In this document: piece by piece, positions 7,499-16,100 of the stretch
Layout: every line of letters starts with the position of its first letter
Position numbering within the stretch: position 1 is the stretch's first letter
DNA from: Armatimonadota bacterium
GTDB taxonomy: Bacteria; Bacillota; Desulfotomaculia; Desulfotomaculales; Nap2-2B
Assembly (NCBI GenBank): GCA_023511535.1
Contig: JAIMBK010000016.1
Coordinates: forward strand, 1 to 50,019
Reading direction: 5' to 3'
DNA length: 50,019 nucleotides
Translations under genes and position numbers: made by a program
The notes under the pieces: generated by a model
The model's input: the letters and a program-made list of their open reading frames with translations, nothing else
What the model was told of the DNA's origin: nothing
Databases searched by the model: none

Positions 7499-7570
7499 TC
7501 ATTTGAGAATCGCCCAAAGTCCAATCGCAAAGCAGACAAACAGGAAAACCAGGTATATCCGGAGAAGCAT
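7499..7570 (-). CDS. Possible 23-residue membrane peptide
   Basis: Encodes MLLRIYLVFLFVCFAIGLWA and a short tail, a single membrane-spanning helix. GGGGGTG lies 7 bases before the ATG, and the ORF fills the gap between neighbours. Too short to prove; no counterpart was identified in E2. Confidence 0.4.
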   Translation of the reverse strand: MLLRIYLVFLFVCFAIGLWAILK

Positions 7571-7571
7571 T

Positions 7572-7865
7572 TTAAGCACCCCCTTCCTCAAAATGGGCCA
7601 GCAACTCAACAACCCTTTTGGCTTTACCGCCGTCAATGGCCGTGTTACGCCATAGATACACCAGGAAAGCGGGCAGGGGCAGCCAGTCCCAGTCCGGGCC
7701 GTGGGCCTTTTTGAAGGCCGAATTACAGTGCTTGTGGGTAAATCTCAATTCACCGGGGTTTTCGTGCCGCCAAAGAACGTTTCCGTCCTGTTGAATCTGT
7801 TCGCCGCACACGTCACAAAGGAAAACCGGGCAGTTTTTGCTTCCTGCGTATTGAATCGTAATCAT
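7572..7865 (-). CDS. Small zinc-finger-like protein
   Basis: 97 residues. CDVCGEQI near the N-terminus and HKHC about 25 residues later can form one zinc site. Its start overlaps the stop of the helicase-loader gene by 4 bases (ATGA type), so it is translated with it. Function unknown; it may support DNA replication of the element. Confidence 0.6.
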   Translation of the reverse strand: MITIQYAGSKNCPVFLCDVCGEQIQQDGNVLWRHENPGELRFTHKHCNSAFKKAHGPDWDWLPLPAFLVYLWRNTAIDGGKAKRVVELLAHFEEGGA

Positions 7866-8695
7866 TTCGATTCCCCCCTCTTTGTCCGCCGGTCGGGGCC
7901 GGTCAAGACAATTGATTCACACATTTCCGTTATGCGGGAAGTAACCCGTTCGCCGAAAAATGCGGTCATGTCCTGCCGGTTCAAGTTGCTTGTAAAAACC
8001 GTGGGTAATTCTTCACGGTAGCGGGTATCTATGAACGAGTTAATATTTGCAAGGTCAAATTCACTTGCCGATATACTCCCCAGGTCGTCCACGATGACCA
8101 GTTCTTTGCTGCTTATAAGCCTTTCCAGCCGGTATTCGGTATCGTCGTCTTTTATCGCTTTGCGGAACATATTGCATAAGTCCGCCAGGTGAACAAAATT
8201 CACCGTTTCCAGGTATCGCCGGATGATTTCCGCACCCGCCGCCACCGCAAGCTGAGTTTTTCCGCACCCTGTCGGGCCGATAATCAGCAGGCCGCGGCCA
8301 GCTTTTTTGTTCTCCAGATAATTCTCAATGTACGGCAGGACTTTTTCTTTAGCTTCAAGCTGGTCGAGTGAAAGTGTAAGATGTCGTTTCGGAAAACCGG
8401 CCAACTCCACCATTTTTTCCGCCGCCCGCTGCCGGGACGCAAGGCATACCTCCTTTCGGAAAGTCCCTGGTTCTGCTTCCGGTAGAAATACCTCGTGAAT
8501 GTGCGGGACGCCGTTGGAAGTATATAGGCCGCCGCAGTCACCCTTTAAGTGCCGGTATGCTTCCCGCAGCCGGTCTAAGTTTTCGGTGATAACCTCTTCC
8601 GGCCAGTCGGCCAGGGCCGGGAAAACTGCCTTAACTTTGCCAATCGTCCCAGGATTTACTTGGTTCGAGTGCAGGACGCCACTTTGTTCTTGCAT
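7862..8695 (-). CDS. dnaC: DnaC/IstB-like helicase loader
   Basis: 277 residues; ATG at 8695 with AAGGAGG 8 bases upstream. C-terminal AAA+ ATPase: Walker A GPTGCGKT, Walker B ELVIVDDLG, sensor-type TSNLN, and an Arg-finger-like region VTSRI. The N-terminal part would bind the replicative helicase. It follows the initiator gene, as in lambda O/P-type and many Firmicute phage modules, and would load the host helicase onto the element origin. It overlaps the initiator 3' end by 65 bases in another frame, giving tight coupling. I am confident of the family but less so of the exact gene name. Confidence 0.85.
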   Translation of the reverse strand: MQEQSGVLHSNQVNPGTIGKVKAVFPALADWPEEVITENLDRLREAYRHLKGDCGGLYTSNGVPHIHEVFLPEAEPGTFRKEVCLASRQRAAEKMVELAGFPKRHLTLSLDQLEAKEKVLPYIENYLENKKAGRGLLIIGPTGCGKTQLAVAAGAEIIRRYLETVNFVHLADLCNMFRKAIKDDDTEYRLERLISSKELVIVDDLGSISASEFDLANINSFIDTRYREELPTVFTSNLNRQDMTAFFGERVTSRITEMCESIVLTGPDRRTKRGESK

Positions 8696-9494
8696 TGGTT
8701 TTTCCTCCTTCTTGATAATCGTTCTTAATTAGCCGGGGGAGTGCCGAAAGAAAGTCGCTGAAGCTACAGTTCCGCCGAATGTAGCCGGGGGCCGCAAAAA
8801 ACTTATCAACGCACTCAATAAGCAGTTCTGCTGTGTAACTTTCTGGTAGCTCCTTTATTCGCTTACCATCACGTCCAAAGTTAAGCACTGTTCTTGTTGG
8901 TTCCGCACCAATGTTTTCTTTAAATGCTTCATAGAATTTTGTAAGTACCGGACTAACCCTAACGTCAGTTTCCTTTGCGGAATTTTTAGAAGAGGTTTTC
9001 TTTTTCCCCGCACCTTGCGATTTATCGCAAGGAATATTACTGGTATTTTCATCTGGTATTTTAATTGGTCTTTTCCGTGCCCCGGAAGCCTTGTCGCCGT
9101 AAGCGGGAGGGGCATTTTCGGCGGACAGATTTGTCCGGTCACTCGGACAAAATTGTCCGGTCACTCCGGACAGATTTGTCCGGTCACTTTCTTCCTTGTG
9201 ACTGGACATTTCTGTCCGGTCACTCAAAAAGTATAGGTTTGTCAGGGTCTTTCCCCTTCGCTTTTTGGTGATTGCACCGGCCTTGACCAGCTTTTCCGCA
9301 AGCCTCCGGATTGTTCTTTCATCGCATCCCATTTCCTGGGCAAGTCGTTCGATTCCCGGCCAGCAGATACAGTCACCGTCAGCATAAGACCACAAAAGGG
9401 CATACAGTCCCTTAGCTGCGGGGGATATTGTCGGATTGCGGATTACCTTGTTGAAGGCTGCGAATTTGCCGTTACCGTTCGTGTTTTCGGACAT
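8631..9494 (-). CDS. Replication initiator with helix-turn-helix domain
   Basis: About 287 residues from the ATG at 9494; a TTG at 9533 would add 13. Residues 8-95 form a winged helix-turn-helix (FNKVIRNP.IS..AKGLY, then WPGIERLAQEMGCDERTIRRLAEKL), as in phage replisome organisers. The linker is built of SDRTNLSG and GQFCPSD repeats, which are the translation of DNA iterons (9123-9224). The C-terminal part (about residues 190-270) probably contacts the helicase loader encoded next. It should bind its own gene to start E1 replication, much as lambda O does. No relaxase or rolling-circle motif was seen. Confidence 0.8.
   Translation of the reverse strand: MSENTNGNGKFAAFNKVIRNPTISPAAKGLYALLWSYADGDCICWPGIERLAQEMGCDERTIRRLAEKLVKAGAITKKRRGKTLTNLYFLSDRTEMSSHKEESDRTNLSGVTGQFCPSDRTNLSAENAPPAYGDKASGARKRPIKIPDENTSNIPCDKSQGAGKKKTSSKNSAKETDVRVSPVLTKFYEAFKENIGAEPTRTVLNFGRDGKRIKELPESYTAELLIECVDKFFAAPGYIRRNCSFSDFLSALPRLIKNDYQEGGKTNARTKWRPALEPSKSWDDWQS
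9123..9224. repeat. Four 21-bp iterons inside the initiator gene: probable E1 origin
   Basis: Copies begin at 9123, 9145, 9168 and 9204. Each reads GGACA, four AT-rich bases, TGTCC, GGTCACT. The GGACA-N4-TGTCC part is itself a palindrome and resembles the 5498-5520 palindrome of the hairpin array. Position in the linker of an initiator gene is the arrangement of phage-type origins. Confidence 0.85.
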
Positions 9495-9507
9495 GTTAGC
9501 ACCGCTT

Positions 9508-9870
9508 TCAAGCGAAAAGTCGCATCTGCTCAAACCCTGGGCCGATAACCTCCCAAAACTTCAGGGGAAGAAACAATTGCCGCCCGTAGCCCCAGTTTTT
9601 AACGAAAGAATAGCTTAAGAATGTATCGAGTGAAGTTCTGTAAGTAGTACCGCTTTCTTTGTCATAAATTTCGATAAGTTTCACGTTATGCTTTCGCAAA
9701 ATCGGAATAGCTTCTTCTTGTATCGCCCACGCACTGTAGTTCGTGAAAAAGTGCTTGCTTTTGCAGACATTCTTCTTGAAAACGTGGTTTTCGATATAGC
9801 CGATTATTTTTTTACCGGTGGTATCATGGATTTCAACTTTGAGTTTCTTGCTTGACGTACCCTTTTTCAT
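9508..9870 (-). CDS. Unknown protein between repressor and initiator
   Basis: About 120 residues from the ATG at 9870; the open frame begins further upstream but overlaps the repressor. It starts with a Lys-rich stretch (MKKGTSSKKLKVEIHD), then a beta-rich region with GKKIIGYIENHVF, and ends LPLKFWEVIGPGFEQMRLF. E2 has a 122-residue gene in the same slot (45017-45385) with a similar layout but little sequence identity. Function unknown. Confidence 0.55.
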   Translation of the reverse strand: MKKGTSSKKLKVEIHDTTGKKIIGYIENHVFKKNVCKSKHFFTNYSAWAIQEEAIPILRKHNVKLIEIYDKESGTTYRTSLDTFLSYSFVKNWGYGRQLFLPLKFWEVIGPGFEQMRLFA

Positions 9871-10042
9871 TGAAAATCTCACTCTCCTTGACTTTGAACA
9901 CCGCACAGATTCTTTTCCTCCAGGCCGGGAAGGCAGGAATACGGGAGTTTTCAAGCTGGCTGATTACGTTTTGTGGAATGTTTGTCCGCCCGGCCAACTC
10001 CGCCTGGGTCATGTTGAATTTTTGCCGGTAGTGCTTTAACAT
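9833..10042 (-). CDS. XRE-family repressor of E1
   Basis: 69 residues. A single cro/C1-type helix-turn-helix fills most of it: MTQAELAGRTNIPQNVISQLE, then WRKRICAVFKV. CGGAGGTG lies 9 bases before the ATG. It is divergent from the 10125 gene across a compact promoter region containing ATCGAAC repeats, and heads the leftward operon. Probably controls replication versus dormancy of the element. The E2 counterpart at 45369 shares the helix-turn-helix and the RKRIC.V..V end. Confidence 0.8.
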   Translation of the reverse strand: MLKHYRQKFNMTQAELAGRTNIPQNVISQLENSRIPAFPAWRKRICAVFKVKESEIFNEKGYVKQETQS

Positions 10043-10059
10043 TTTTGTTCACCTCCGTA

Positions 10060-10108
10060 TTGACTTTCTTTATTAATTATTAGATAATATATGTATCGAA
10101 CATATCGA
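10060..10108 (+). promoter_or_regulatory. Divergent promoter and operator region of E1
   Basis: TTGACT (10060-10065) and GATAAT (10083-10088), 17 bases apart, point to the rightward gene. Just after lie two copies of ATCGAAC in direct orientation (within 10093-10110), candidate operators of the XRE repressor. Confidence 0.65.
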
Positions 10109-10124
10109 ACGGAGGGGGTATCCC

Positions 10125-11267
10125 TTGAAAACGGACGTCACCCCTGCCTGCATCCCGGCAAAAAAAGCCTGCCTGGTCGAAAAGTACATCTGGGAAGTCA
10201 AACCGCATTGGTACAAGGAAGAGTTCCGAAAGGAGAGGAAAGAGAAAACACCCCGGAGCATCCTTTCCGCACCCACGGAAGAGGAAGCAAGGAAATACGG
10301 TCTGGTGGAGGAAAGCAGGGTCTTATGCCTGGCCTGGGAACGAGGGGGGAAAGGAAAACGGTTAGACGAAAAGATTATCACGGACTTAGAATCCGCCGCC
10401 CGAAGGGTATTGGAAGGGGATATGGATTATCTTGTTGCCTTTACCCGGCAGTTCGGGCCGCCGGTGACGAAGGGAAGCAGCTTTATCCCCGTTGCGGAAG
10501 TGAAAAATATCCTGGGGTTTTACCTCCTGGTTACAGATATTTTCCGGGTCGTGGTGGAAACGAAAAGGGAAATGGACATTTGGAAATACCTCACCGCAGA
10601 GAAATACCACCTGGAAGAGATTGTTGAATTATTCGATTCCGTGTTTGGCCTGGAGAGGGAATTTTACCGCCTATACCTGGACGGAGGAAAGCCTATCCTT
10701 ACATCGGACGCCGGGAAAGAAAAGTTTGACGAAGACCGCTGGTATTTCAAGCTGCCCGCACCCATACCGCAGGAAAGGCTAATCCCTTACGCAAGGGAAG
10801 CACTCATTGACAACCTCAACCGCTTTTTAGACGGGGCAAAACTTGGTTCAAAAACATTCATCAAGGACGGCAGGTTAATCACCGCCGTATTGACGCAGGA
10901 CGTTTTGACGGGGGCATTTTTCTTTATGCTGCACCGGGCCGAAAAGGAAACGTTCGGGAAGTGCAAGCAATGCGGAAAGGAGTTTTACGACAGGGGGCAC
11001 GGAAGGGAAAAGGAGTTTTGCTCCCGTGCCTGCTTTCATAAACACCAAAGGGTGAAAGAAACGGACGGAAAAAAGAAGGACGCCTTTTTAGCGGTTTACC
11101 GGACGTGGAAAAGCAGGAAGAGGATAACGGAGGAAACATACAAGGGGATTAAGGCTTACGTTGACAAAAAATGGGGGGAAGCATCGCCAGAGGAGATTAG
11201 AAAGGACATTGAGAGGAAGTTCTTTAAGGGTGAAAAAACAGTTCGTCGCCCGCTTAATAAACGATAA
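10125..11267 (+). CDS. Zinc-finger (CGNR-like) protein, divergent from the repressor
   Basis: 380 residues, TTG start with GGAGGGGG 6 bases upstream. The N-terminal two thirds are helical without a recognised catalytic motif. A treble-clef-type zinc finger follows: CKQCGKEF...KEFCSRACFHKHQR (about residues 280-310), as in CGNR-type transcription regulators. A basic tail ends VRRPLNKR. E2 has a gene in the same place (45777-46682) with its own Cys cluster and a C-terminal ending VRRLLNNSE. Probably a DNA-binding regulator switched by the XRE repressor. It is the only rightward gene besides the integrase, so a role in excision or induction is possible. Confidence 0.65.
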   Translation: MKTDVTPACIPAKKACLVEKYIWEVKPHWYKEEFRKERKEKTPRSILSAPTEEEARKYGLVEESRVLCLAWERGGKGKRLDEKIITDLESAARRVLEGDMDYLVAFTRQFGPPVTKGSSFIPVAEVKNILGFYLLVTDIFRVVVETKREMDIWKYLTAEKYHLEEIVELFDSVFGLEREFYRLYLDGGKPILTSDAGKEKFDEDRWYFKLPAPIPQERLIPYAREALIDNLNRFLDGAKLGSKTFIKDGRLITAVLTQDVLTGAFFFMLHRAEKETFGKCKQCGKEFYDRGHGREKEFCSRACFHKHQRVKETDGKKKDAFLAVYRTWKSRKRITEETYKGIKAYVDKKWGEASPEEIRKDIERKFFKGEKTVRRPLNKR

Positions 11268-11323
11268 AAAAAACGATTACTATTACCGCCTGGGCACCCT
11301 GGGGCCGCGTCCGGGGGCCGGGG

Positions 11324-11362
11324 CATAAGGAAAACTTATCGCAGGCATGAGGAAATTTTATG
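11324..11362 (+). other. 39-bp conserved right-end block of E1
   Basis: Identical to 46739-46777 in E2 except one base, although the surrounding DNA differs. It contains ATAAG-GAAAA-CTTAT and ends with GAGGAAATTTTATG, a ribosome binding site and start codon. Confidence 0.75.
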
Positions 11363-11446
11363 GAAAAAGGGGGAGGGATAGGGAAAAACGTGGCGAAAGG
11401 ATACACAAGGGACTGCACCACAAAACGAATTGTAGAACAATTTTAG
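11360..11446 (+). CDS. Possible 28-residue peptide at the E1 right end
   Basis: ATG at 11360 follows GAGGA by 6 bases. The peptide ends TTKRIVEQF; the E2 counterpart (46775-46873, 32 residues) ends SSGRIVEQL. The two differ in length by exactly 12 bases, keeping frame. The stop overlaps the inverted-repeat arm. Alternatively the DNA is conserved as integrase sites and the frame is chance. Confidence 0.4.
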   Translation: MEKGGGIGKNVAKGYTRDCTTKRIVEQF

Positions 11447-11455
11447 TCCCTTGTG
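11404..11455. repeat. Right inverted pair of integrase-type sites of E1
   Basis: CACAAGGGACT (11404-11414) and AGTCCCTTGTG (11445-11455), 30 bases apart; same sites as at the left end. Followed by GAACAAGGGG, a partial further copy. Confidence 0.75.
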
Positions 11456-11505
11456 TTTGAACAAGGGGCGGAAGAGAAAAGTTCAGTGTTCATGCGGGTT
11501 TGCAG

Positions 11506-11584
11506 GGAACAGGCAGACGCAAGGGACTTAAAATCCCTCGGAGGGTTTCCTCCGTACCGGTTCAAGTCCGGTCTCCGGCACCAG
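11506..11584 (+). repeat. Right att repeat of E1: displaced tRNA-Leu 3' part
   Basis: 79 bases matching 3521-3599 with one mismatch. It lacks the acceptor 5' strand, so it is not a functional tRNA. It is the original 3' end of the host gene pushed away by the insertion. Confidence 0.92.
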
Positions 11585-11616
11585 CCGAATTCTTTATACC
11601 GGGATTCGGTTTTTTT
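11585..11616 (+). terminator. Displaced tRNA-Leu terminator
   Basis: CCGAAT (11585-11590) pairs with ATTCGG (11604-11609), followed by TTTTTTT. It sits directly after the displaced tRNA 3' end, as expected for the original terminator of the host tRNA gene. Confidence 0.8.
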
Positions 11617-11658
11617 ATTTTCCACCTAGGTGATTGCACCACAGGCCTCATGCTTTAG

Positions 11659-11688
11659 GAGACAATTTAAAAAAGTTTATCATATATT
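11659..11688 (+). promoter_or_regulatory. Possible BREX operon promoter
   Basis: GAGACA (11659-11664) and TATATT (11683-11688) with 18 bases between, in an AT-rich patch about 100 bases before brxA. Weak match; no other candidate stands out in 11617-11758. Confidence 0.3.
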
Positions 11689-11788
11689 CTGAAGGAAAAT
11701 ATCGGTTTTCGGCGAATTAACCCAATGAAACTAGGAACCATAACCTATCACGAACGACTTGCCTTTGGATTGGAGCATGTTAGCGGTC

Positions 11789-12595
11789 ATGAAAAAAGAA
11801 GTGAAAGAAAATCCTGTTAGATGCGGCTACAATTCGCGCTTACAAAAAGGGGGGGCTCTTTTTGAGGATATGCGTCTTATCGTTCGCAACTGGCAGAACG
11901 AAAGGGAAGAGAACAGGCAAAAAAATATCGTTATTGAGAATATACTAGGGAAAAACACACGTTCTCGAGCCTTAGATACATTGCGACGTGCATTTTTGCC
12001 TCGATTCGTGAAGGGGCGTCCGGCAAACGCATGGAAGATTGTTCGTACACTTGAAGATCGTAACGTGCCGGTCGATCTTCTCCGGCCGGTCTATTACTGG
12101 ATTACCGCGAGAAATGAGCCTCTCCTATATGACTTTGTATCCACAAAGCTAATAGACTTGGGGAAGAGCAACTCGCAGAGAATTACAGCTCTAGATGTGT
12201 ACCCCTGGCTCAAGTCAAGGCTTGCGGACTGCGGGAAAGTTTGGTCGGAATCAGTAACGGTTAAGGTTGTCCGGGGAATGTTGGCGACGCTGCGTGACTT
12301 CGGCATCCTTGAGGGCGTTGCCAAAAAAAGAATTGCGCCAGTATACATACCTGTCGAATCTTTTGCCTACATCGCATTTGTCATTGACCGTGAAGGGGTA
12401 ACTGGAATTAACCTTTTAAACCACCCTGATTGGTCACTCTTTTTGTTTTCATCTGGGATGGCTGAAAACATGTTCCTGGAAGCCGACCGAAATGGTCTTT
12501 TGCGCTTCCAGGCAGCCGGCAATATTGTTCGGATTGAATTTCTGGCCCGTAGTTACGAGGAGATGGCCGATGTCATCGTTACAAGAACGCATTGA
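11789..12595 (+). CDS. brxA: BrxA (DUF1819), BREX system
   Basis: 268 residues from the ATG at 11789; an ATG at 11777 and a TTG at 11759 are in frame, and the start is uncertain. The YNSRLQKGG.LFEDMRLIV opening and the middle (FLPRFVKGRPANAWKIV, then RPVYYWITARNEPLLYDFV) match the DUF1819 family; it is longer than the roughly 200-residue enterobacterial BrxA. BrxA is a helical DNA-binding protein of type 1 BREX needed for defence. It is the first gene of a seven-gene operon and overlaps brxB by 26 bases. Confidence 0.88.
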   Translation: MKKEVKENPVRCGYNSRLQKGGALFEDMRLIVRNWQNEREENRQKNIVIENILGKNTRSRALDTLRRAFLPRFVKGRPANAWKIVRTLEDRNVPVDLLRPVYYWITARNEPLLYDFVSTKLIDLGKSNSQRITALDVYPWLKSRLADCGKVWSESVTVKVVRGMLATLRDFGILEGVAKKRIAPVYIPVESFAYIAFVIDREGVTGINLLNHPDWSLFLFSSGMAENMFLEADRNGLLRFQAAGNIVRIEFLARSYEEMADVIVTRTH

Positions 12596-13154
12596 AATTC
12601 TGGAAAATGATCTGCTGGCAAATCCGCCGCGGATCAGCGCATACCATGATCTCCCGTTTGTGATTTTCCGTTACGATCCGGCCTTGGAGTTTGAACTGCG
12701 AAAACATATCAGCCTCTTAGCGACGCGACTGGGAAATGCAGGGAGAAAAGTTCACGTAATCTCTGTGGCCAAGATATTATGGGCAGCGATAAACGAAACA
12801 GAGGGCATTGAAGCGATTGCGGAAGAAGAACAACAGTTTGGATTTGCGCGCGCCCAGGAAACTGTTTGGACGTTGTTGTCTGATGATGCATTCAAGCCGC
12901 TGCCTGCTGAAATTGAAAGTCGAATGAGGGGCATGGATCCCGCCGTGGATGTCGTCTTTCTCGTTCGGATCGCATCGCTCGGCCCGGCGATCTACCGCTC
13001 GGCAAAGCTGCTGGATGAAATGCACGGCCGGACGTTAGTTCCAATAATTCTGTTTTATCCAGGGACAATTGAAGGGGAAAGCAGCCTGCAGTTCATGGGA
13101 CTGTCTGAACGCGAACAAACCGGGGCCTATAACTACCGGGTAAAAATCTACTGA
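12570..13154 (+). CDS. brxB: BrxB (DUF1788), BREX system
   Basis: 194 residues. The start is the ATG at 12570 (MSSLQERI), which has GAGGAG 7 bases upstream and lies inside the brxA end; longer readings of the frame are not needed. Family features are SAYHDLPFVIFRYDP, VISVAKILW, VVFLVRIASLGPAIYRSAKLL and the ending VPIILFYPGTIEG...NYRVKIY. BrxB is a small core protein of type 1 BREX with unknown activity, required for the complex that modifies and restricts DNA. Confidence 0.9.
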   Translation: MSSLQERIEILENDLLANPPRISAYHDLPFVIFRYDPALEFELRKHISLLATRLGNAGRKVHVISVAKILWAAINETEGIEAIAEEEQQFGFARAQETVWTLLSDDAFKPLPAEIESRMRGMDPAVDVVFLVRIASLGPAIYRSAKLLDEMHGRTLVPIILFYPGTIEGESSLQFMGLSEREQTGAYNYRVKIY

Positions 13155-13163
13155 GGGGGACTT

Positions 13164-16100
13164 ATGAAAACGATTCGGGATTTGTTCTCCAAGCCGATTG
13201 ATCGACGAATAGAAGAGGTCATCAAAGTCGATCAGAGCGATGAAGCGACGGTGTTGGAAGAATTACAGGAATACGTGATCACCGAGTCAATTGGCGATCA
13301 TTTTACTACTGTTTACAAGGCCATCGCTGAAGCTCCAGCAGAGCCACACGAGGGCATCGGAATATGGATATCAGGTTTTTTTGGTTCCGGCAAGTCCTCC
13401 TTTGCAAAAATTGTCGGCTACACGGTCGGAGGCCGCATAGTGTGTGGAAAGTCGTCAAGTCAGATGATCAAGGAAAAGGCTTGTCTGGAGCTTCCAAAAC
13501 CCCAGGCTGACGCTCTGGTGGCTTACCTCGATTTAATTGAAGCAAGGATCCCAACCTATGCCATCATCTTCGATGTATCCATGGATCGCGGGGTACGTAC
13601 TGCGAATGAGAGAATTACGGAGATCATGTACAAAGCTCTCCTGCGGGCATTGGATTATGCCGAGGATTTTGATCTGGCTGAATTAGAAATCAGCCTGGAA
13701 GCAGATGGATTGCTTGACGACTTTCGTAAAAGCTTTGAAGCGATGCATGGAAAACGCTGGGAAGAGCGGCGCAAACTCGGCCGCGCCATAAATGAGGCCA
13801 GCTCCGTCTTGAACAAGCTAGATCCAAGAACATATCCCAGTGCAGATTCTTGGGCGAAGTCGCTCGGTCAAGGACGTGCCGACATCACACCAAATCTACT
13901 GGCAGAGCGGGCGTTCGAACTGGCCGGCAGGCGACGGCCCGGCCAGGCGTTGATCTTCATCATAGACGAAGTAGGCCAGTACGTCTCGCGCAGCGTCGAC
14001 AAAATGCTTGACCTCCAGGCTGTTGTTCAGGCATTCGGACGCGAGGGGAAGAACCGCGTTAACCGAAAACAGGCGATAGCGCCCTGCTGGATTGTCGTCA
14101 CCTCCCAGGAAAAATTAAACGAGGTTGTTGATGCGCTCGACTCACGAAAGATTGAGCTGGCCCGTCTCCAGGACCGGTTTCCCTACCCGATTGACCTTAA
14201 ACAGTCCGATATTTCCGAGGTTACCAGTAAACGCGTTCTTCAGAAAAGGCCCGAAGCCATAACACTTCTCCGGACTTTGTTCAACCAACATGAAGGACGG
14301 CTCAAGGCTCTTTGTACTCTGGAACGGACGGGTCGCAACACCGAAATCACCAGGGAAAACTTCATTAATCTCTACCCTTATTTGCCCTATCAAATTGACC
14401 TTTGTATCGACATCGTTTCCGGACTCCGGCTCCGCCGCGGCGCCCAGCGGCATATTGGCGGCAGCAACCGAACTATTATCAAGCAAGCCCAGCAGATGCT
14501 TGTGCATCCGCAGACTAACCTTGCATCCAGGCCGATCGGTGACCTCGTAACGCTGGACCTGGTTTACGAATTACTTTATGCCGGCAATCTCTTGCCGACC
14601 GAGGTCACCCGGGAAGTTGACGATGTGCCGGCGCGGCTTCCCAACGACCAGATGGCTTATAAGGTTGCTAAGGCGATCGCTCTTCTGGAAGTGGTCACCG
14701 ATCTTCCACGCACACCACGTAATTTAGCTGCAGTGCTCCATCCCCGGATCGATGCGGATTCGGTGCTTTCCGATGTGAGCAGAGCCTTAAAAAGTTTGGA
14801 AGAAGCGCAAATTGTCCGTGAGTCGGAAGAAGGTTTCAAGCTTCTGACGATTCAAGAGAAGAACTGGGACACTGTTCGCCGGGGACTTCACCCCAGGCCG
14901 GCCGATCGCAACTGGATCAAGCGCGAGTTACTCCAAGAGGTATTCGCCGATCCTTCTGTCCGTGGTTATCGTTACCAAAACCGTAAAGCGTTTCCGCTGT
15001 CGCTTACCATTGACGGAGAATTAGTGGATGGCTCCGGCCAAATTCCGCTGGCGCTGCTGATGGCCGACGATCCCGCGGACTTCGATTCAGCCTGTGAGGA
15101 AGCGCGCCGCGCCAGCAACGAAAAGCGAAGCGAGCTTTTCTGGGTATGCGCGTTGACCGACGAAGTCCACCGGCAAATCGAGGAGTTATACCGCTCCCGG
15201 GAGATGGTTTCGACGCACGAACGCCTGGCCGCACAGGGCAAGCTTTCACCAGAAGAAGGTTCCTGTCTGGCAGATGAGAAAGTGCGTCGCGACCGTATTC
15301 ACCGTACCTTGCGCAACAAATTGGCCGAAAGAATTGTGGCCGGCGCCGGCTTCTTCCAGGGCGTAAGAAAAGATGCATCGGCGTTAGGACAGACAGTAGC
15401 AGAAATCTACGCCAGGTTTCGCGATGACGTAATTCCAGCACTCTATCCGAAATTTGATCTGGGAAACCGCCCAGTAAGAGGCGACGAGGCGGAAAAATTT
15501 TTAGTGGCCGCTAACCTTAACGGCTTGCCGCCGGTCTTTTATGAAGAACCGGACGGCCTGAATCTCGTGATTCGCCAATCCGGCAAGGCTATTCCGAACC
15601 TCAATGCGGAGATTTGCCGCGAAGTGCTCGATTACCTCAAACGAGAACACTCCTATGGAAACAAGGTCACGGGCAAGTCTCTGGACGCCCACTTTCAGGG
15701 GATCGGTTACGCATGGGAACGAGACGTTCTCCGGATCGTGCTGGCAGTTCTCCTGCGCGGCGGGGCCATTGAAGTGACCCACCAGGGACGGAAGTACCGG
15801 AACCACAACGATCCCGCCTGCCGGCAGCCGTTCATTAACAATAATGCTTTCCGGGCCGCTTCTTTTTCACCGCGCGAGGCGCTGGACCTTAAAATGCTGA
15901 CGGATGCAGCAAGGTATTACGAAGCCATGACAGGAAACGAGGTCGATATTGAAGAAAGTGCCTTGGCTCAGGCATTCCAAAAACTGGCGGCAGATGATCG
16001 GGAACTTATAATGCCGCTCATTAACAGGATGAAAGCAACTCAACTTCCCGGCGTTGAACATCTCGTTGAGTTTCAGGAAACCATTGAGGGAATCCTGGAA

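Larger units (their letters stand above)
3521..11584. mobile_element. Integrated element E1 in tRNA-Leu(UAA), about 8.1 kb
   Basis: A 79-base direct repeat with one mismatch (3521-3599 and 11506-11584), corresponding to the tRNA from the D arm to the CCA, bounds the element. Inside are a tyrosine integrase next to the intact tRNA, a leftward operon with replication and small genes, an XRE regulator with a divergent gene, and inverted repeats near both ends. The host's original tRNA terminator is found beyond the right copy (11585-11616), which supports the direction of insertion. No relaxase, conjugation, capsid or packaging genes were seen, so it is best described as a small integrating replicon or satellite. 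Confidence 0.9.

Noticed and set aside
11506..11582. Second tRNA-Leu gene
   Set aside because: Lacks the acceptor 5' strand; it is the displaced 3' part at the right att site.
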